Shown here piece after piece: positions 25,425 to 38,400 of a stretch of 64,000 nucleotides of DNA. A program made the translations under genes and the position numbers. The stretch comes from Ecdyonurus torrentis (taxonomy: Eukaryota > Arthropoda > Insecta > Ephemeroptera > Heptageniidae). The DNA lies in NCBI GenBank assembly GCA_949318235.1, contig OX439127.1, positions 7,155,534 to 7,219,533 of the forward strand, read 5' to 3'. Below the pieces are notes generated by a model. The model did not search any database, was not told where the DNA came from, and saw only the letters and a list, made by a program, of their open reading frames with translations. The first letter of the stretch is position 1; every line of letters begins with the position of its first letter.

Positions 25425-27350
25425 AACTGTTGAACGTGTCGTTTCCTTGTAATTCGAGCACGCTTAGAACGTTTATGCTGATAAATTTTACCCACAACCC
25501 TTTCCTGGTCCTCCAAGGGTCGGAGAACGACCCTTTTCTGCAAAATATCAGTTTCAGACATAGCAATAAAAACGGTGTCGTTTCCTAGTAATTTGACCAC
25601 GCTTAGAACGTTTATGCTGATAAAATTTACCTACGACCCTTTCCTTGTTCTCCAAGGGTTGGAGAACGACCCTTATCTGCAAAATGTCAGTTCAGACATA
25701 CCAATAGAAACGGTGTCGTTTCCAAGTAATTCGACCACGCTTAGATCTTTTTTACTAATTAAATTTACCTACGACCCTTTCCTGGTCCTCCAAGAGTTGG
25801 AGAACGACCCTTTTCTGCCAAATGTCAGTTTTAGACATACCAATGAAAACGTTGTCGTTTCTTAGTTACTCGACCACGCTTAGAACCTTTATGCTGATTA
25901 AATTTTCCCAAGACTCTTTCCAGGACCTTCAAGGGTTGGAGAACGACCTTTTTGTTTGAATAATATCAATTTTAAGACATAACGTTGAAAACGGTGTTGA
26001 TTCATAAGTAATTGACCTCGTTTAAAACATTTATGCTTAGTAAATTGACCCACGACCCTTTCAAGGTCCTCCAAGGGTTGGAGAACGACCTTTTTGTCTG
26101 AAAAATGCCAGTTTAAGACATAACGTTGAAAACGGTGACGATCAGTAGGTAATTGTCCCTGATTAGAACGATTATTCTGACAAAATGGACTCAACATTTT
26201 TGCCAGACCAGAGGTCTTCCAAGGTTCGGAGAACACCATTTTCAACGTTACGTCTTAATCTGACTTTTTTCAGACAAAATGGTCGTTCTCCAATCCTTGG
26301 AGGATCTGTCCTGGCAAGGCTTGGGTCTATTTAGTCAGCATAAACGTTCTAAGCAAGGACGATTACCTATGAATCGACACTGTTTTAATTGTTATGTCTT
26401 AAACTTAAATTTTTAAAACAAAAATTTTGTTCTCCGACCCTTAGAGAGCCTGGCCTGGCAAGGATCGTGGGTCAATTTACTAAGCATAAACGTTTTAAAC
26501 GAGGTCGATTACCTATGAATTGGCACCGTTTTAAATGTTATGTCTTAAAATTAACATTATACAAACAAAAAGGTCGTTCTCCAACCCTTGGAGGTCCTGG
26601 AAAGAGTTTTGGGTCAATTTAATCAGCATAACTGTTCTAAGCGTGATCCAGTTACTAGGTAACGACACAGTTTTCATAGGTATGTCTGTAACTGGCATTT
26701 TGCCAACCTTTGGAGGACCAGGAAATGGTCGTGGGTAAATTTAATTAGCATAAACGATCTAAGTGTGGTCGAATTACTCGGAAACGACACCGTTTCTATT
26801 GCTATGTCTGAAACTGACATTTTGCAGAAAAGGGTCGTTCTCCAACCTTTGGAGAACCAGGAAAGGGTCGTGGATAAATTTTACCAGCAAAAACGTTCTA
26901 AGCGTGGTCGAATTACTAGGAAACGACACCGTTTTTATTGCTATGTCTGAAACTGACATTTTGCAGAAAAGAGTCGTTCTCCAACCCTTGGAGGACCAGA
27001 AAAGGGTCGTGGGTAAATTTAATCAGCATAAACGTTCTAAGCGTGGTCGAATTACTAGGAAACCACACCGTTTTTATTGGTATGGCTGAAACTGACATTT
27101 TGCAGAAAAGGTCGTTCTCCAAACCTTGGAGGACCAGGAAAGGGTCGTGGTTAAATTTTATCAGCATAAACGTTCTTAGCAAGGTCAAATTACAAGGAAA
27201 CGACACCGTTTTTATTGCTTTGGCTGAAACTGACATTTTGCAGAAAAGGGTCGTTCTCCAACCCTTGGAGGACCAAAAAAGAGTCGTGGGTAAATTTAGA
27301 TGACATAAACGTTCTAAGCGTGGTCGATTACCTAGGAATCGACACCCTGT
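25425..27350. mobile_element. Foldback array of ~139-bp repeats
   Basis: Units with CGCTTAGAACGTTTATGCTG run reversed from 25425 to about 26230, and units with CATAAACGTTCTAAGCGTGG run forward from about 26280 to 27350. Period measured from matching words: 138-140 bases. About six units on the left and eight on the right. Open frames on both strands come from the repeat and share no protein motif. A different family from the 125-bp repeat, built the same way. Confidence 0.9.
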
Positions 27351-27765
27351 TTATTAAAATGCGATTTTTTTAAAAATATTATATTTTCAAGAGCAAAAAA
27401 CCCTTTTTAAGGGTCAGGGAGAGATTGAGGGCAAAAAAACTTGTTACCATTGTTTTTGTTATATTTTTTAACCCCCGTAACTAAAATTTGGTCAATTTTG
27501 GAAAACTTTAATTTTTATTATTTTTTATTTTTACTTTAACATGGGTTTTCCCACCCTGAAAAAGTGACTTCTGGGTTCAGGGTACTTCTTCGACACCTAA
27601 AATTAAAATTAGGGTAAAAATAATAACGTCCTCGGAATACTCATTATTTTTCCTCTAAGTGTACTAAGTTTCGTTACGCTACCTTAATTAGGGAAATAAC
27701 GGCAAGCCGTCGCCTCCGTTACACGAGTTATGGAAAAGAGTGTACTTATAAATACATAACAAGTA

Positions 27766-27885
27766 CAGCACTGACCAAAAGTTAAAGAATGTGGCAGTGG
27801 CGGCCGCTGCGTTTTCTCATAACGAAAGCATAGGGTGGTTACGGGATGCCTATGCAAATCATTCTCAAACTTTTGACCTGAGCTG
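27766..27885. mobile_element. Mariner-type MITE, copy 2
   Basis: Ends CAGCACTGACCAAAAGTT and CTTTTGACCTGAGCTG with flanking TA. It lies about 400 bases upstream of the RING-cyclophilin start. Confidence 0.8.
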
Positions 27886-27954
27886 TACATAAAAATTCCA
27901 TATTACTTTCATGCATTTATTATTATTTTTATTGTTATTTTACATTCCCTCCTC

Positions 27955-28125
27955 TTTAGCCGTTTATGTTTACTCAAAATGCAGAAAACGTAATGCAGGA
28001 AGAAGAAACCAAATGATGGTAAAAGTGGGAAATAGCTGAGGTCTAGCTTGCTGCTAGCATCAAATTTACTCCCTTTTTTACCATCACATGGTTTCCTTTT
28101 TCGTTTTAAAAAGTAAACATACCCT
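27955..28125. mobile_element. Foldback MITE just upstream of the start exon
   Basis: GTTTACTCAAAATGCAG and GAAACCAAATGATGGTAAAA at the left mirror TTACCATCACATGGTTTCC and AAAGTAAAC at the right. Its centre GCTTGCTGCTAGCATCAA recurs at 62083-62115. Confidence 0.65.
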
Positions 28126-28176
28126 CTAACGGGTTCAAAAATACTAATAGTTGAAATTTTTTTCTCATTGTTCACA

Positions 28177-28632
28177 GCACAAGAAGATGGATCCAGACCT
28201 AGAAGATATTTTACAATGTGGGGTCTGCAAACTACAGTACGACATAACGGCTAACAGGCCTAAGTTATTAGTTTGCCATCACTGCTTTTGTATGAAGTGC
28301 ATACAGACATTTATAAATCAAAATAACAATTATACGGCCATATGCCCCATTTGCTCTAAAATAACGTGCATAAGTAAAAATGGCATTTCAAGTTTGCCTG
28401 ATAATGAATATGTTTTGCCCCAATTGCAAATCAAGATAGACCAAGATGAAGCTACGGAGGTGGTTGTGCCAGAATCTGAGATATTTATTTCTGACGAGAG
28501 TGAGGAGGAAGGTTTTGGAAATCAAGAGGAAATTGTCTCAGACGAGGATAGACACCACGCAGGTCAAGAGACAGCTGGAGCTATGTTTTACAGTGGAGCT
28601 AGCCAGGCTCAGAATGGAGAACGTTCCGATGA
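28177..28632 (+). CDS. Exon 1 of the RING-cyclophilin gene: RING finger and acidic linker
   Basis: A T-rich tract and CACAG acceptor end at 28176; the ATG is at 28187. Residues C11, C14, C30, H32, C35, C38, C53 and C56 give the C-x2-C, C-x-H-x2-C-x2-C, C-x2-C ladder of a C3HC4 RING, which binds two zinc ions and recruits an E2 enzyme. Residues 85-148 are rich in Glu, Asp and Ser, consistent with a flexible linker. The donor GTGAGT is at 28633; the in-frame TGA at 28635 is avoided by splicing. The exon leaves phase 2, which exon 2 completes to a GAT codon. Confidence 0.85.
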
Positions 28633-31600
28633 GTGAGTACACTCAAAATCAATAAATTTGTCAGAGTAGCTCCTTTACTGATAGGCACCTACTATATGCA
28701 ATTTCATCAAGAGTATTGTTTATTTTGTACGTTCTGCCACAGACTTCAACCTTGACTGATTTGTGAGCTAGTATGCATTGCATTGATGATATCGGTGATA
28801 ACATCATCTTACCTCCAAAAACACAACAAAATATAAACCTTTTTACTTTTTTATACCAAAAATATTGTTACACAGACATGTGCTCTACCTCCAACTGCTT
28901 GCTATATGAATATTTTTGTCATAGTGATTGTTATTTATATGTGGACTCTTCTCCCCTTTTTTATTCAAATAATTACTTCGCGCAAGAAAATTATATTAGT
29001 TTTAAATAATACTATCCGCGATAATAAGAATTTACTTATTTGTCAATATAAATTATTTTGATGTTTAATTAGCTTATCTTCCTCAGCTTAAACTTAATTT
29101 GCTCCCTAAAAAAATATACCTATGCTATGATATAATTAATCGATACTAAATTATTAACCAACTTAATATCAAAAATATTTATGCACAATAAATTCTATGA
29201 ATTATTATCAATTGTCAGTTTAAATTATTTATTTTTTTTTATAATTTTCTTCCGTGAAGTTATTATTTTACTGCAGAAAGAGGAGAAGGTCACGCATATA
29301 AATAGGAATCACTATGACAAAAATATTCATATAGCAAGCAGTTGGAGTTGGAGCACATTGCAGTGTAATAATAGTTTTGGTAAAGAAAAGTAAGAAGGTT
29401 TACATTTTGTTGTGTTTGCGGAGGTAAGATGATGTTATCACCGATATCATCAATGCTATGCAAACCAGCTCAGTCAAGGTTAGAGCAAACAAAATTAAAG
29501 ATACTCCCTTGGCAAAAGTGTATCCATGGACAATAAATTATCCATGGGAAGTTCAACATTTTACCCTTTACACTTTATCATGCATTTTTTTTAAACTATC
29601 AAGCTATAGTGGGTATTTGTTAATATATGCTCATAATCAACAATTTGTAATGATTTTTTGGGGTATTAAAAATCGAGTTACATCTAAAAACGCGATAAAA
29701 TTTTTTACGGGTTGGTAATTTTTCAAAATAAATGCACTTTTTGGGAGAAAAAAAACCTTTTTTTATCATTGATTCTAGTTAAATATTAACAAATAAAAAC
29801 TTTTTATTCTGATACACTTTTTAATTTTTTGCACTCGGACTGTGTAAATAAGCATGGATCGTCATATTCGTCATGCCGCTACGCTTTATAATTCCCTTGG
29901 ACACACAAAACTATTCATGGGTAATACTTACACTATCCATGGGAATTATTAAGAATGCGTGAAAAATAAAAATCTGTCCATAGATATTCAATTTCCCATG
30001 GATAGAAATAAACTCCATGTGGCAAATACTAATATCCATGCGAAATATGTTAATATCCATGGGAAATCTATATCATCCATGAAAATCATTGAATATCCAT
30101 GGATATTGCCTATCCATGCAAAAGTGCCTATCAAAGTGCCTATCAGCAAAGGAGCTACCCTGACAAATTTATTGATAATGAGTATACATTTATATTTGAA
30201 TCAGTTCAGTTTGTATTATGAAATCTTAAGGGTCCCAAAAAAATTCCACATGGAGCTTATTATTAAACTAGGCTGGAGAAACTAAGTGCTCCCTAGTTTG
30301 CTTATGGAAAAAAGAACTCCCCTTCTTTTTTTTGGGTGATTTTTTTGAAAACTGCTGCACTTATTCCAGATACTGTATTTGAATGCGTAGAACACCATGA
30401 ACAAAAAAACTTGTGTAATATCCAAAAATTAGTTTAAGGAAAAAATATTGGGTTAGGATCAATAATATGAAGAAAAGATAGAGAAACCTGCAAGGGCCTT
30501 ACCACAGTAAAAATGTTTTGGAGAGAACATGACACAGTTCCTTTGTATTAATTATATCCAAAAATACCTAAATATCAATATTGATTTGACCAGTCTTTAT
30601 ATCTAATTTATTTTCCATTCGAAAAATGTCAACTGTAGATTTATGATAACACAGCCCGCCTTGTCTACGCTCGTAGAAACAATTGAGCAGTGACGTCATA
30701 AAAAACCATCTGGACATTTCTTAAATGTAAAATATATAAAAATCAATGACTCTGGCCAAATCAACGTTGATATTTAGGTACAGTACTTTGAGATGTAAGA
30801 CAAGATTTTTCTTCTTCTTCTTTTTGTTCAAGGTTTTCAATGCCTTTGAATGAGATGTACTAGGCGTACTTTGATGTCTTGTAAAACAGAAAATCATAAA
30901 AAAGAATAGACCAGAGAAAAACATAAGAATTTATATCACAAAAATTTTGTTGGATTTACATAAATAACTTTAATATGTCTATAAACCAAACATTAGCCCC
31001 GTAGCAATCATCAGAAAAATTCGATTTATGCAACCCGTAACACATTTTCATACTAATCTAATTTTTGCATGTTTAGGACGTCATTAACATGAAATTTTAC
31101 GCAAATTGCCTACTTTACAGTATTTTCACACGGTTTTGTGCGGCTACATTAACATTCTGGTAAAAATTGTTATCAGTTTCGGAGATCCCATTTTATGTTT
31201 ATTTATTAAAAAGCACATTTTGTTTCATATGGTTTATGGCTTTAAAGAGTTCTGCTGATATTTTATATCTAAAAAAGTTTCCCTTATATGACATTCAATA
31301 TTTAAGGGTAAGTTTAAGATGTTTTTCTTTTATCAGATATATTAAGTATTACAAACAATAAACTATTTAGGTTAGATATGATTAATTGGAAAGAAAATGC
31401 TAGTGCGGTTCTTACCATAGTAAAAAGATATAAAACTAACGCACATATTTGAATATTTAAATAAGCAAACCTAACGCTTGATTTTCTTGAAACAGAATGG
31501 ATTATTAAATATTAAGCAAAAAGTAATCTATATAGCCAAAAAATATATATTTTATATTTTAGTACTTCAGAAAATATAAAAAGATATATATAAATTCAAA

Positions 31601-32358
31601 TTATTTAAAAATTGTGATAAAAAAAAAGGGAATAATTATAATTATTTGGGAATTCTAACCCTAATTATCTCTAGATTTTAATATACACTTCAAATGTTTT
31701 TTTGACTAAAGCTAGTAGATCGCCCCTATTTTTTTAAAGTTAATTTGAAATTTTTTTTTGATTTTTCTAAGTCAAAGTGCTTAAAATGCTTTGGTGTTCC
31801 AAGGTTTCTATAGTCTGTCGATTTGTCCACTTTGGCTGTCTCCCTCTCTCCGTTTCTACTATGTAAAAATCTAATAACATACACAGAGTCGTATTCAGAG
31901 GGGTTAAGTTTCCGGACTCAACTTCCGCACCCCTTCCCCGCCCTTCAGGTCTGAAAAAGCATAGGCAAACGGAGTGGGTATCACCCCTTTGCCTATGCTC
32001 ACTATTAGTTGGACATCTCCTCCCCTTGTTGCAAAATCCTGGATACGCCGTTGCATGTCTGTCTGTCTCCCTCTCTCGTATGTTAAAATCTTATGTCATA
32101 CATAACAATATTGTGTCGTTATGTTCCAGTGTTCCTATATTTTGCACGACCTGCGAAAAGGTGGCAGCTTTATCTTGCCTCGCTGATCATCAAATTGTTA
32201 ATTATGAGCACGGAGTGAGAGATTTGCATTTCAGACTGGAGACAGCCGTGGAGCATGCAGCACAAAATTTGGTAAGTAAAAACATTGGACATGTACAATA
32301 CTGTTTACACTCAAAATTTGTCAAGGTAGTTCCTAGCTGCATAGGCAACTTTTTCAGC

Positions 32359-32419
<61 letters not shown>

Positions 32420-35400
32420 CATCTGAAGGACGTCCTCAATTAGGACGAAATCTAGCTATGTGTCCTTGCTGCTCACATTTATAGCATCGTATTTCACCTG
32501 TTCTTTGACCAGACGCCTGCCCATTTCCTTCCCTCCCCCCTCTGCCTTGCAGCATCTCTTTTTGCACTTGCTGTTTACCTTGTGGTTTTCCGCACAAGCC
32601 GGCACTGACTTTTAGGACGCTGTTTTGACTGTCAATTGTGGCGCTAGAGTGTTAGAGCTTGAATCATGCTTGTCTACAAATTTATACAGGGAGTCAGAAG
32701 ACATGTAAGAGACATTGCATACTACCTTTAAAGTGTAAAAAGATCTTTATTTTGCTGTTTTTAACCATGTGTTTGACTTAACTAAACGTTTAAGTAACAT
32801 TTCATCTTAACTTGATGTTAAACACACACTTTAGCCACAAAATAATTATTTTTTATTTTACACATAATTTCAATTAAAATAAGACGTTTATTTAATTTTT
32901 CTCGCCCTCGGGATAAGCGAGCTCTGCGACGGTAACGAGTCGGAAATGTGCCGCAAAATTCCCCCCTCCCTCTACTGTGTAAGTAATAAGTCTGTGCACC
33001 TTCTCAAGTAAAATTAGAAGGTAGTGCAAGTGGAACTTAATTTTTACTTTTACAGCAAAGGGTTGGTTTTTGTCTCTTTGCCTCGCGGGGCTCGCTTATC
33101 GGGGATAGAGAAGTCATATAAATAATTGATTACGCCAAGATGTAATTTTTCTGCATAAGTGTTTCCTGGGGGATGTTGACATGGCAGTATTCTTGATGCT
33201 AGAGTTTCAATACGCACTAAACCTAGCAAGTTGCATTGAGGGAATAGTGTTGAATATGTGTTTCCTTGTATTACAATAAGTTCGAAACTAGCATCAGAAA
33301 TTTGTCTTCCTCTAATATTAGTATTTAGTTGTAAATTTACTTTTTTATATACAGCACTTATTTATTTTATATTTATTTATTTTTTATGTATGTCTATCAT
33401 ACTCTTTTACTTCGTATATTTAGATAGCAAATTTTGTATGGGCTTTGCGTTTTTTGATCTCCTGTTAAGCAACCTCCTTTAACTATGTGCAATGATCGTT
33501 TTGTAATAATTTGCTCAATTAAAACATAAATTTATTATTGTTACTATTGAAATGATTTGGCGAAGAATAAAAATAAAAATACTTGTTGTAAGGCATTTCA
33601 GAGTATCCTTAAATGTTATATTTCATTACTGTTCAGATTGTCAGACATTACCTATAGCTACTTTAACTAAAAAAGTTGAACAAAATTTGTGCATTTGTAT
33701 GCAAATAAATTATATTACAAAGTTAGAGAAAGGTCTAAGTTTGTAAACTTTTCCATAGAAAGTAAACAGGAATCTAAGTAGTAATAAACATTTCCCAAAA
33801 GTCGCTTTTTAGAAAAGTAAACAAATTTTTACCCCTAAATTTAGCGGCCATCTTGATTCGGGTGCAATTAATGTAAACAAAGTGTAAATTAACATGTAAG
33901 CAACAAGGTACTTTTTAAGGTCAAATTTAAGGTCAAAAACATGTTGCCATGTCTTGTTTTGAATCGATCAAGATAAAAAAAAAAGTGATTCGAAATGAAA
34001 CATTTTTCCCGCCTGAAACAAAAGCCATATGAAATTCCGGTGGGTGGAGTTATCACAATAAAAACTCAACATATTTGCAATTGGGACGTGAATTTATGTT
34101 ATAAAATTAAAGTTAGACATATTGTGAAGACGCTATCACTTTTTACTGCAAGTGAATTTGTAAAATAGTACTACAAATATGTGATTTACGGCAAGTACCT
34201 CGGTTTTCTGCAACAGTGATTCAAAAATAAACAAACTCGCTGCTGCAGAAATCGTCATGAGCCTTTTCGAATCCGACACGACTGCCCCCCTTCTTGATCA
34301 AAAATCTCTAATAGTGGCAAGAAGCCTGTATAGCAATGCAAAGCATGTCAATTTGACCCAAAAAACCATTTTATTTGACCTCGATAAAATTAAGCCAGGG
34401 TCATGAAACTTGCAGGATCTTAAGTACAACTCTTGCCCTTTTAATTTCTGACGTTTTCAACCCCTGAAATTTCCCATTTAGACCTTATTTAAGAGGTTGA
34501 ATAGGGTCGCATTTGCCACCATTTGAGTTTTGAAGGTGCAAGGAGGAACTTTTAATAAAAAACAAACCCCGCAGTGGATGTTTTTTTAAATTAGCACCTA
34601 TGGTGGTCCAACAATTGAGGATGCTGAACTAGGGTCTAAATATTTAATTTTCAACCCGTAAGGGATGTTTCAGGGTTGTTCAATATCGATATAGAAGTTC
34701 TCGAATTTTGACGCAACCAACGGCGTTACCGGGGCTATATAACCCTACAAAGACGGTGTTGAACACCAAAAATTATAAAATTAACCCCTGGAGCATTTAA
34801 GGTAGCCACCCCTGCGAATTAAAGTTCTCTGATTTCAGTGCAATCCGCGTTGATACTAGAGTAACTTGAAATGACTAAGACGCTGGTGACCACCAAAAAT
34901 TGTAAAATTGACCCTTGAAGGATTTAAGGGTGCCACCCCTGCAAACAAAAATTCTCCGATTTCAGTGCAATCGGCGTTGGTACTAAGGTAACTTGAACTG
35001 ACTAAGACGATGGTGACCACCAAAAAGTGTTAAATTGACCCCTAGAGGATTTAAGGGTGGCACCCCTGCGAACAAAAATTCTCCGATTTCAGTGCAATCA
35101 GCGTTGGTACTGGAGTAACTTGAACTAACTAAGACGATAGTGACCACCAAAACGTGTTAAATTTACCCCTGGAGGATTTAAAAGTGCCACCCCTGCGAAC
35201 AAAAATTCTCCGATTTTAGTGCAATCAGCGTTGGTACTGGGGTAACTTTGTAACACGTCGCGACAGGCCCTGCACTTTATTTATCAGATTTCTTATGCTG
35301 GCCTGTATGAATTTTTACCTATGAATGATATAATAATCAAAGCTGGACCTATTCACGACGAGTACACCTAGCCTGAGCTTTACCCTTGCTGCTATATAGC

Positions 35401-38400
35401 TAAATATCTATATAACAAATGGTGCGGGGAGACGTCTAATGTCCACCCGGTCTGACTCAAGCTATACAATATAAATCTCTGGGTTCAATGTTAGTCTAGG
35501 GAAGTTTTTAATGATGGAATAAAATAATAATTTATTATTATTTTGCCGCAAAAATAGTTTATTATTTTTTATATTAATTATTTGAACAGTTACAATCAGT
35601 TTAAGCGCTCCAATCGCTAATTTATCTCTCTCCTTTGAATTTAAAGTAGAAGCAAAATTTAAAATGGCAATTATAAAATGAACTTAAATTATAATAAGCG
35701 CGATTAATTTCGCAAACTCTAATTGGATGACAAAATTACCTAATATTTTAATTATATGAATTTACTCTAATAAAACGGAAACTAAGTTGGTCAAATGGCA
35801 AATAACCCACGTTGATATAGTAAGTCCCTGTTATACCTACAAATTCAGCATTCTTTCGTAACTGCACTTTCGTACAATTTCGTCCGACGCGCTAAATAAC
35901 CTATGCTGATAACCTTCTCGAAACTCAAGAGTTTCGTGTCCGCCCTCAGCGTAATCCCTAAATCCCTATCGTATTAACACCTACTATCCGTGAACTTCCA
36001 TGAGCAAAGCTCTTGTCCGTCTTCGGAATAACCTATGCTGTCAACTTCCGTGATGCAAATGCGTCTTGTCCGTCGACAACGTGCCCCCAATAGCTATGAT
36101 TTTACTCCCTAAATCTTAACTAACTTCCAAAGATTTCTCTTCGTCCGCCCGTAAGATGTTCTATGCCTTTGACTTCCGTGAGGTGCAACCTCTCGTCCGC
36201 CTCTGGCGTATCCACCAATTAATTATAAAATCCCAAAAGATATTTAGCTCAAGACTCTAAGTCCCCAAAGACACTCAACCCAAGTTATTTGTATGTAACA
36301 ACTCTAGAGAGAAGCTTCACGTTCAAATAACCTGGACTGACTGCGACTTCTTCTTCGGTATTCCTCCTTTTTGTTAACTACCCTCGGGGTTGTGCGCAAG
36401 CGCTGCATTTGTTGCTTGCGGTGACGCCTAACGGTATATTATGTAAACCCTTTCGTCCTAAAAAACTATATAAAAAAAATACTTATTTTATGATAAATAA
36501 AAACTCCCACCCGTTTATATGATTATTTGATAAAATTGTTATTATCCCGCAAAATTGATCCGCGCTTATATATATTATATTTGTTTATATTTTACTTAAT
36601 TGATAATTATTCATAAGTTGCGTGCAAAAGAAGTTTGCACGTAAGATTCATGTATTGTCGAAGCAATTATTTTCATCTAATTTTAATACAACTTTATTGA
36701 ATAAAAATACTATATAATTGCTCTGACAATAGCATAAGTTGATAAAATATTCCCTAAACTAGTAAATTATAACATTTTCCTATCTTCTGCCTTGGCATAC
36801 GCACTTTTTTTGTATAATTTTCTTCATTATATCTTACGAATTATACAACAAGTAATTTTTCTCTTGTTCTAAATTTTGAAGGCTAAATGCGCGCTACGGT
36901 AGTCTTATTCTTTTTTGTTGTCTATAATAAGGGCGCGCTACACTTAAAAATCAATGGGGCGTGGCGCCGGCAGTCGGCTTACATACTACATATTATACGC
37001 AAAAATGTTTAAGGTTCGGGTCACTATGTTACAACTTGAACAATCTAAGACGTTGGTGACCAGCAACAATGGTTAATTGACCCCTGGAGGATTTCAAGGG
37101 TGCCACCCCTGCGAATAAAAATTCTCCTCTTTCAGTGAAATCAGCGTTGGGACTGTAGTAACTTGAACTAACTATGATGATGGAGGCCACCAAAAATAGT
37201 AAAATTGAGCCCTAGAGGATGGATTGCACTGAATTAAGAAAAATTTGTTTCCCAGGGGTGGCACCGTAAAATCCTCAAGGGGTCAATTTTACAATTTTTG
37301 ATGGTCACCATCGGCTTAGTTGGTTCAAGTTACCCAGTACAAACGTTCATTCCACTGAAATCAAAGAATTTTTTGCAAGGGTTGCACCCTTAAATTCTCC
37401 GTGGGTCAATTTTACAAATTTTGTTGGACACTATCGTCTTAGTTTGTTCAAGTTATCCCAATACCAACGCTGATTGCACTTAAATCGGAGAATTTTTGTT
37501 CACAGGGGTGGTACCATTTAATCCTCCGTGGTTCAATTTTACAATTTTTGTTGGTCACCATCGTTTTAGTCAGTTTAAGTTACCCCAGTACCAACGTTGA
37601 TTTGCTGTACAGAACGCTTTTAACTTTATTCTAAAACCAGCGCTGCATTATTCTATCATTACTTCCTTTCAAACTTAACATAAATTTATATCTTTTTAGA
37701 CATGGAGTTCTATATGCATGTATGCATGTAGTACATACATATGTACAGCTCTGGCCGAAAGTACCCGATCGATTTGCATAGGCAACCTGCAACCACACAA
37801 TGTTATCTTTCTGAGAAAACGCAGGGGCTGACGCTGCCCCGTTCGGAAACTTTCGGCTAGAGCTGTACATACAGCTAGAGATGGCTCACATTACATAATG
37901 CTAACTGAACTGACTAAGTGCATACATACATATACAGTACATTGAGTACATACATACGTACAGTACATGCAAATGCATACATACAGTACTGTACAGTACG
38001 TGAAACTCGATTTTGTTTGGTGTGTGTATGCCGTAAATTCTTTACCAATGAAAACAGATAAGTTAAAATAATCATCCTGCGTATATACATAATATATTCT
38101 GTATGCACTTATACTGTGAGAGTTTAAAAGAGACACACCAAGTGAAAGAAAACAAAAAAAATACTAAATGACCTCTCATTCATTTACCTTAGTGTATTCA
38201 TTGTTTACACTTCAATTTTTCTATGCTCATCTAGCTGCTACGTCCAGTAAAATCACTGCATCTGAAAATACAAAAGAGAACACAAAGTAATAGTCATTTT
38301 TTTTAACATTTCTCTATGTAAAATGTAAACACTTCCCGTATTTGTAGATCACAGGTCAATTAATGACGATTTTTCTGCAGCAGCGGGTTTGTTTATTTTT

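Noticed and set aside
25388..27303. Several overlapping 60-120-residue frames on both strands (LEDQERVVGK-type repeats)
   Set aside because: They come from the 139-bp tandem array, occur on both strands and contain no known motif.
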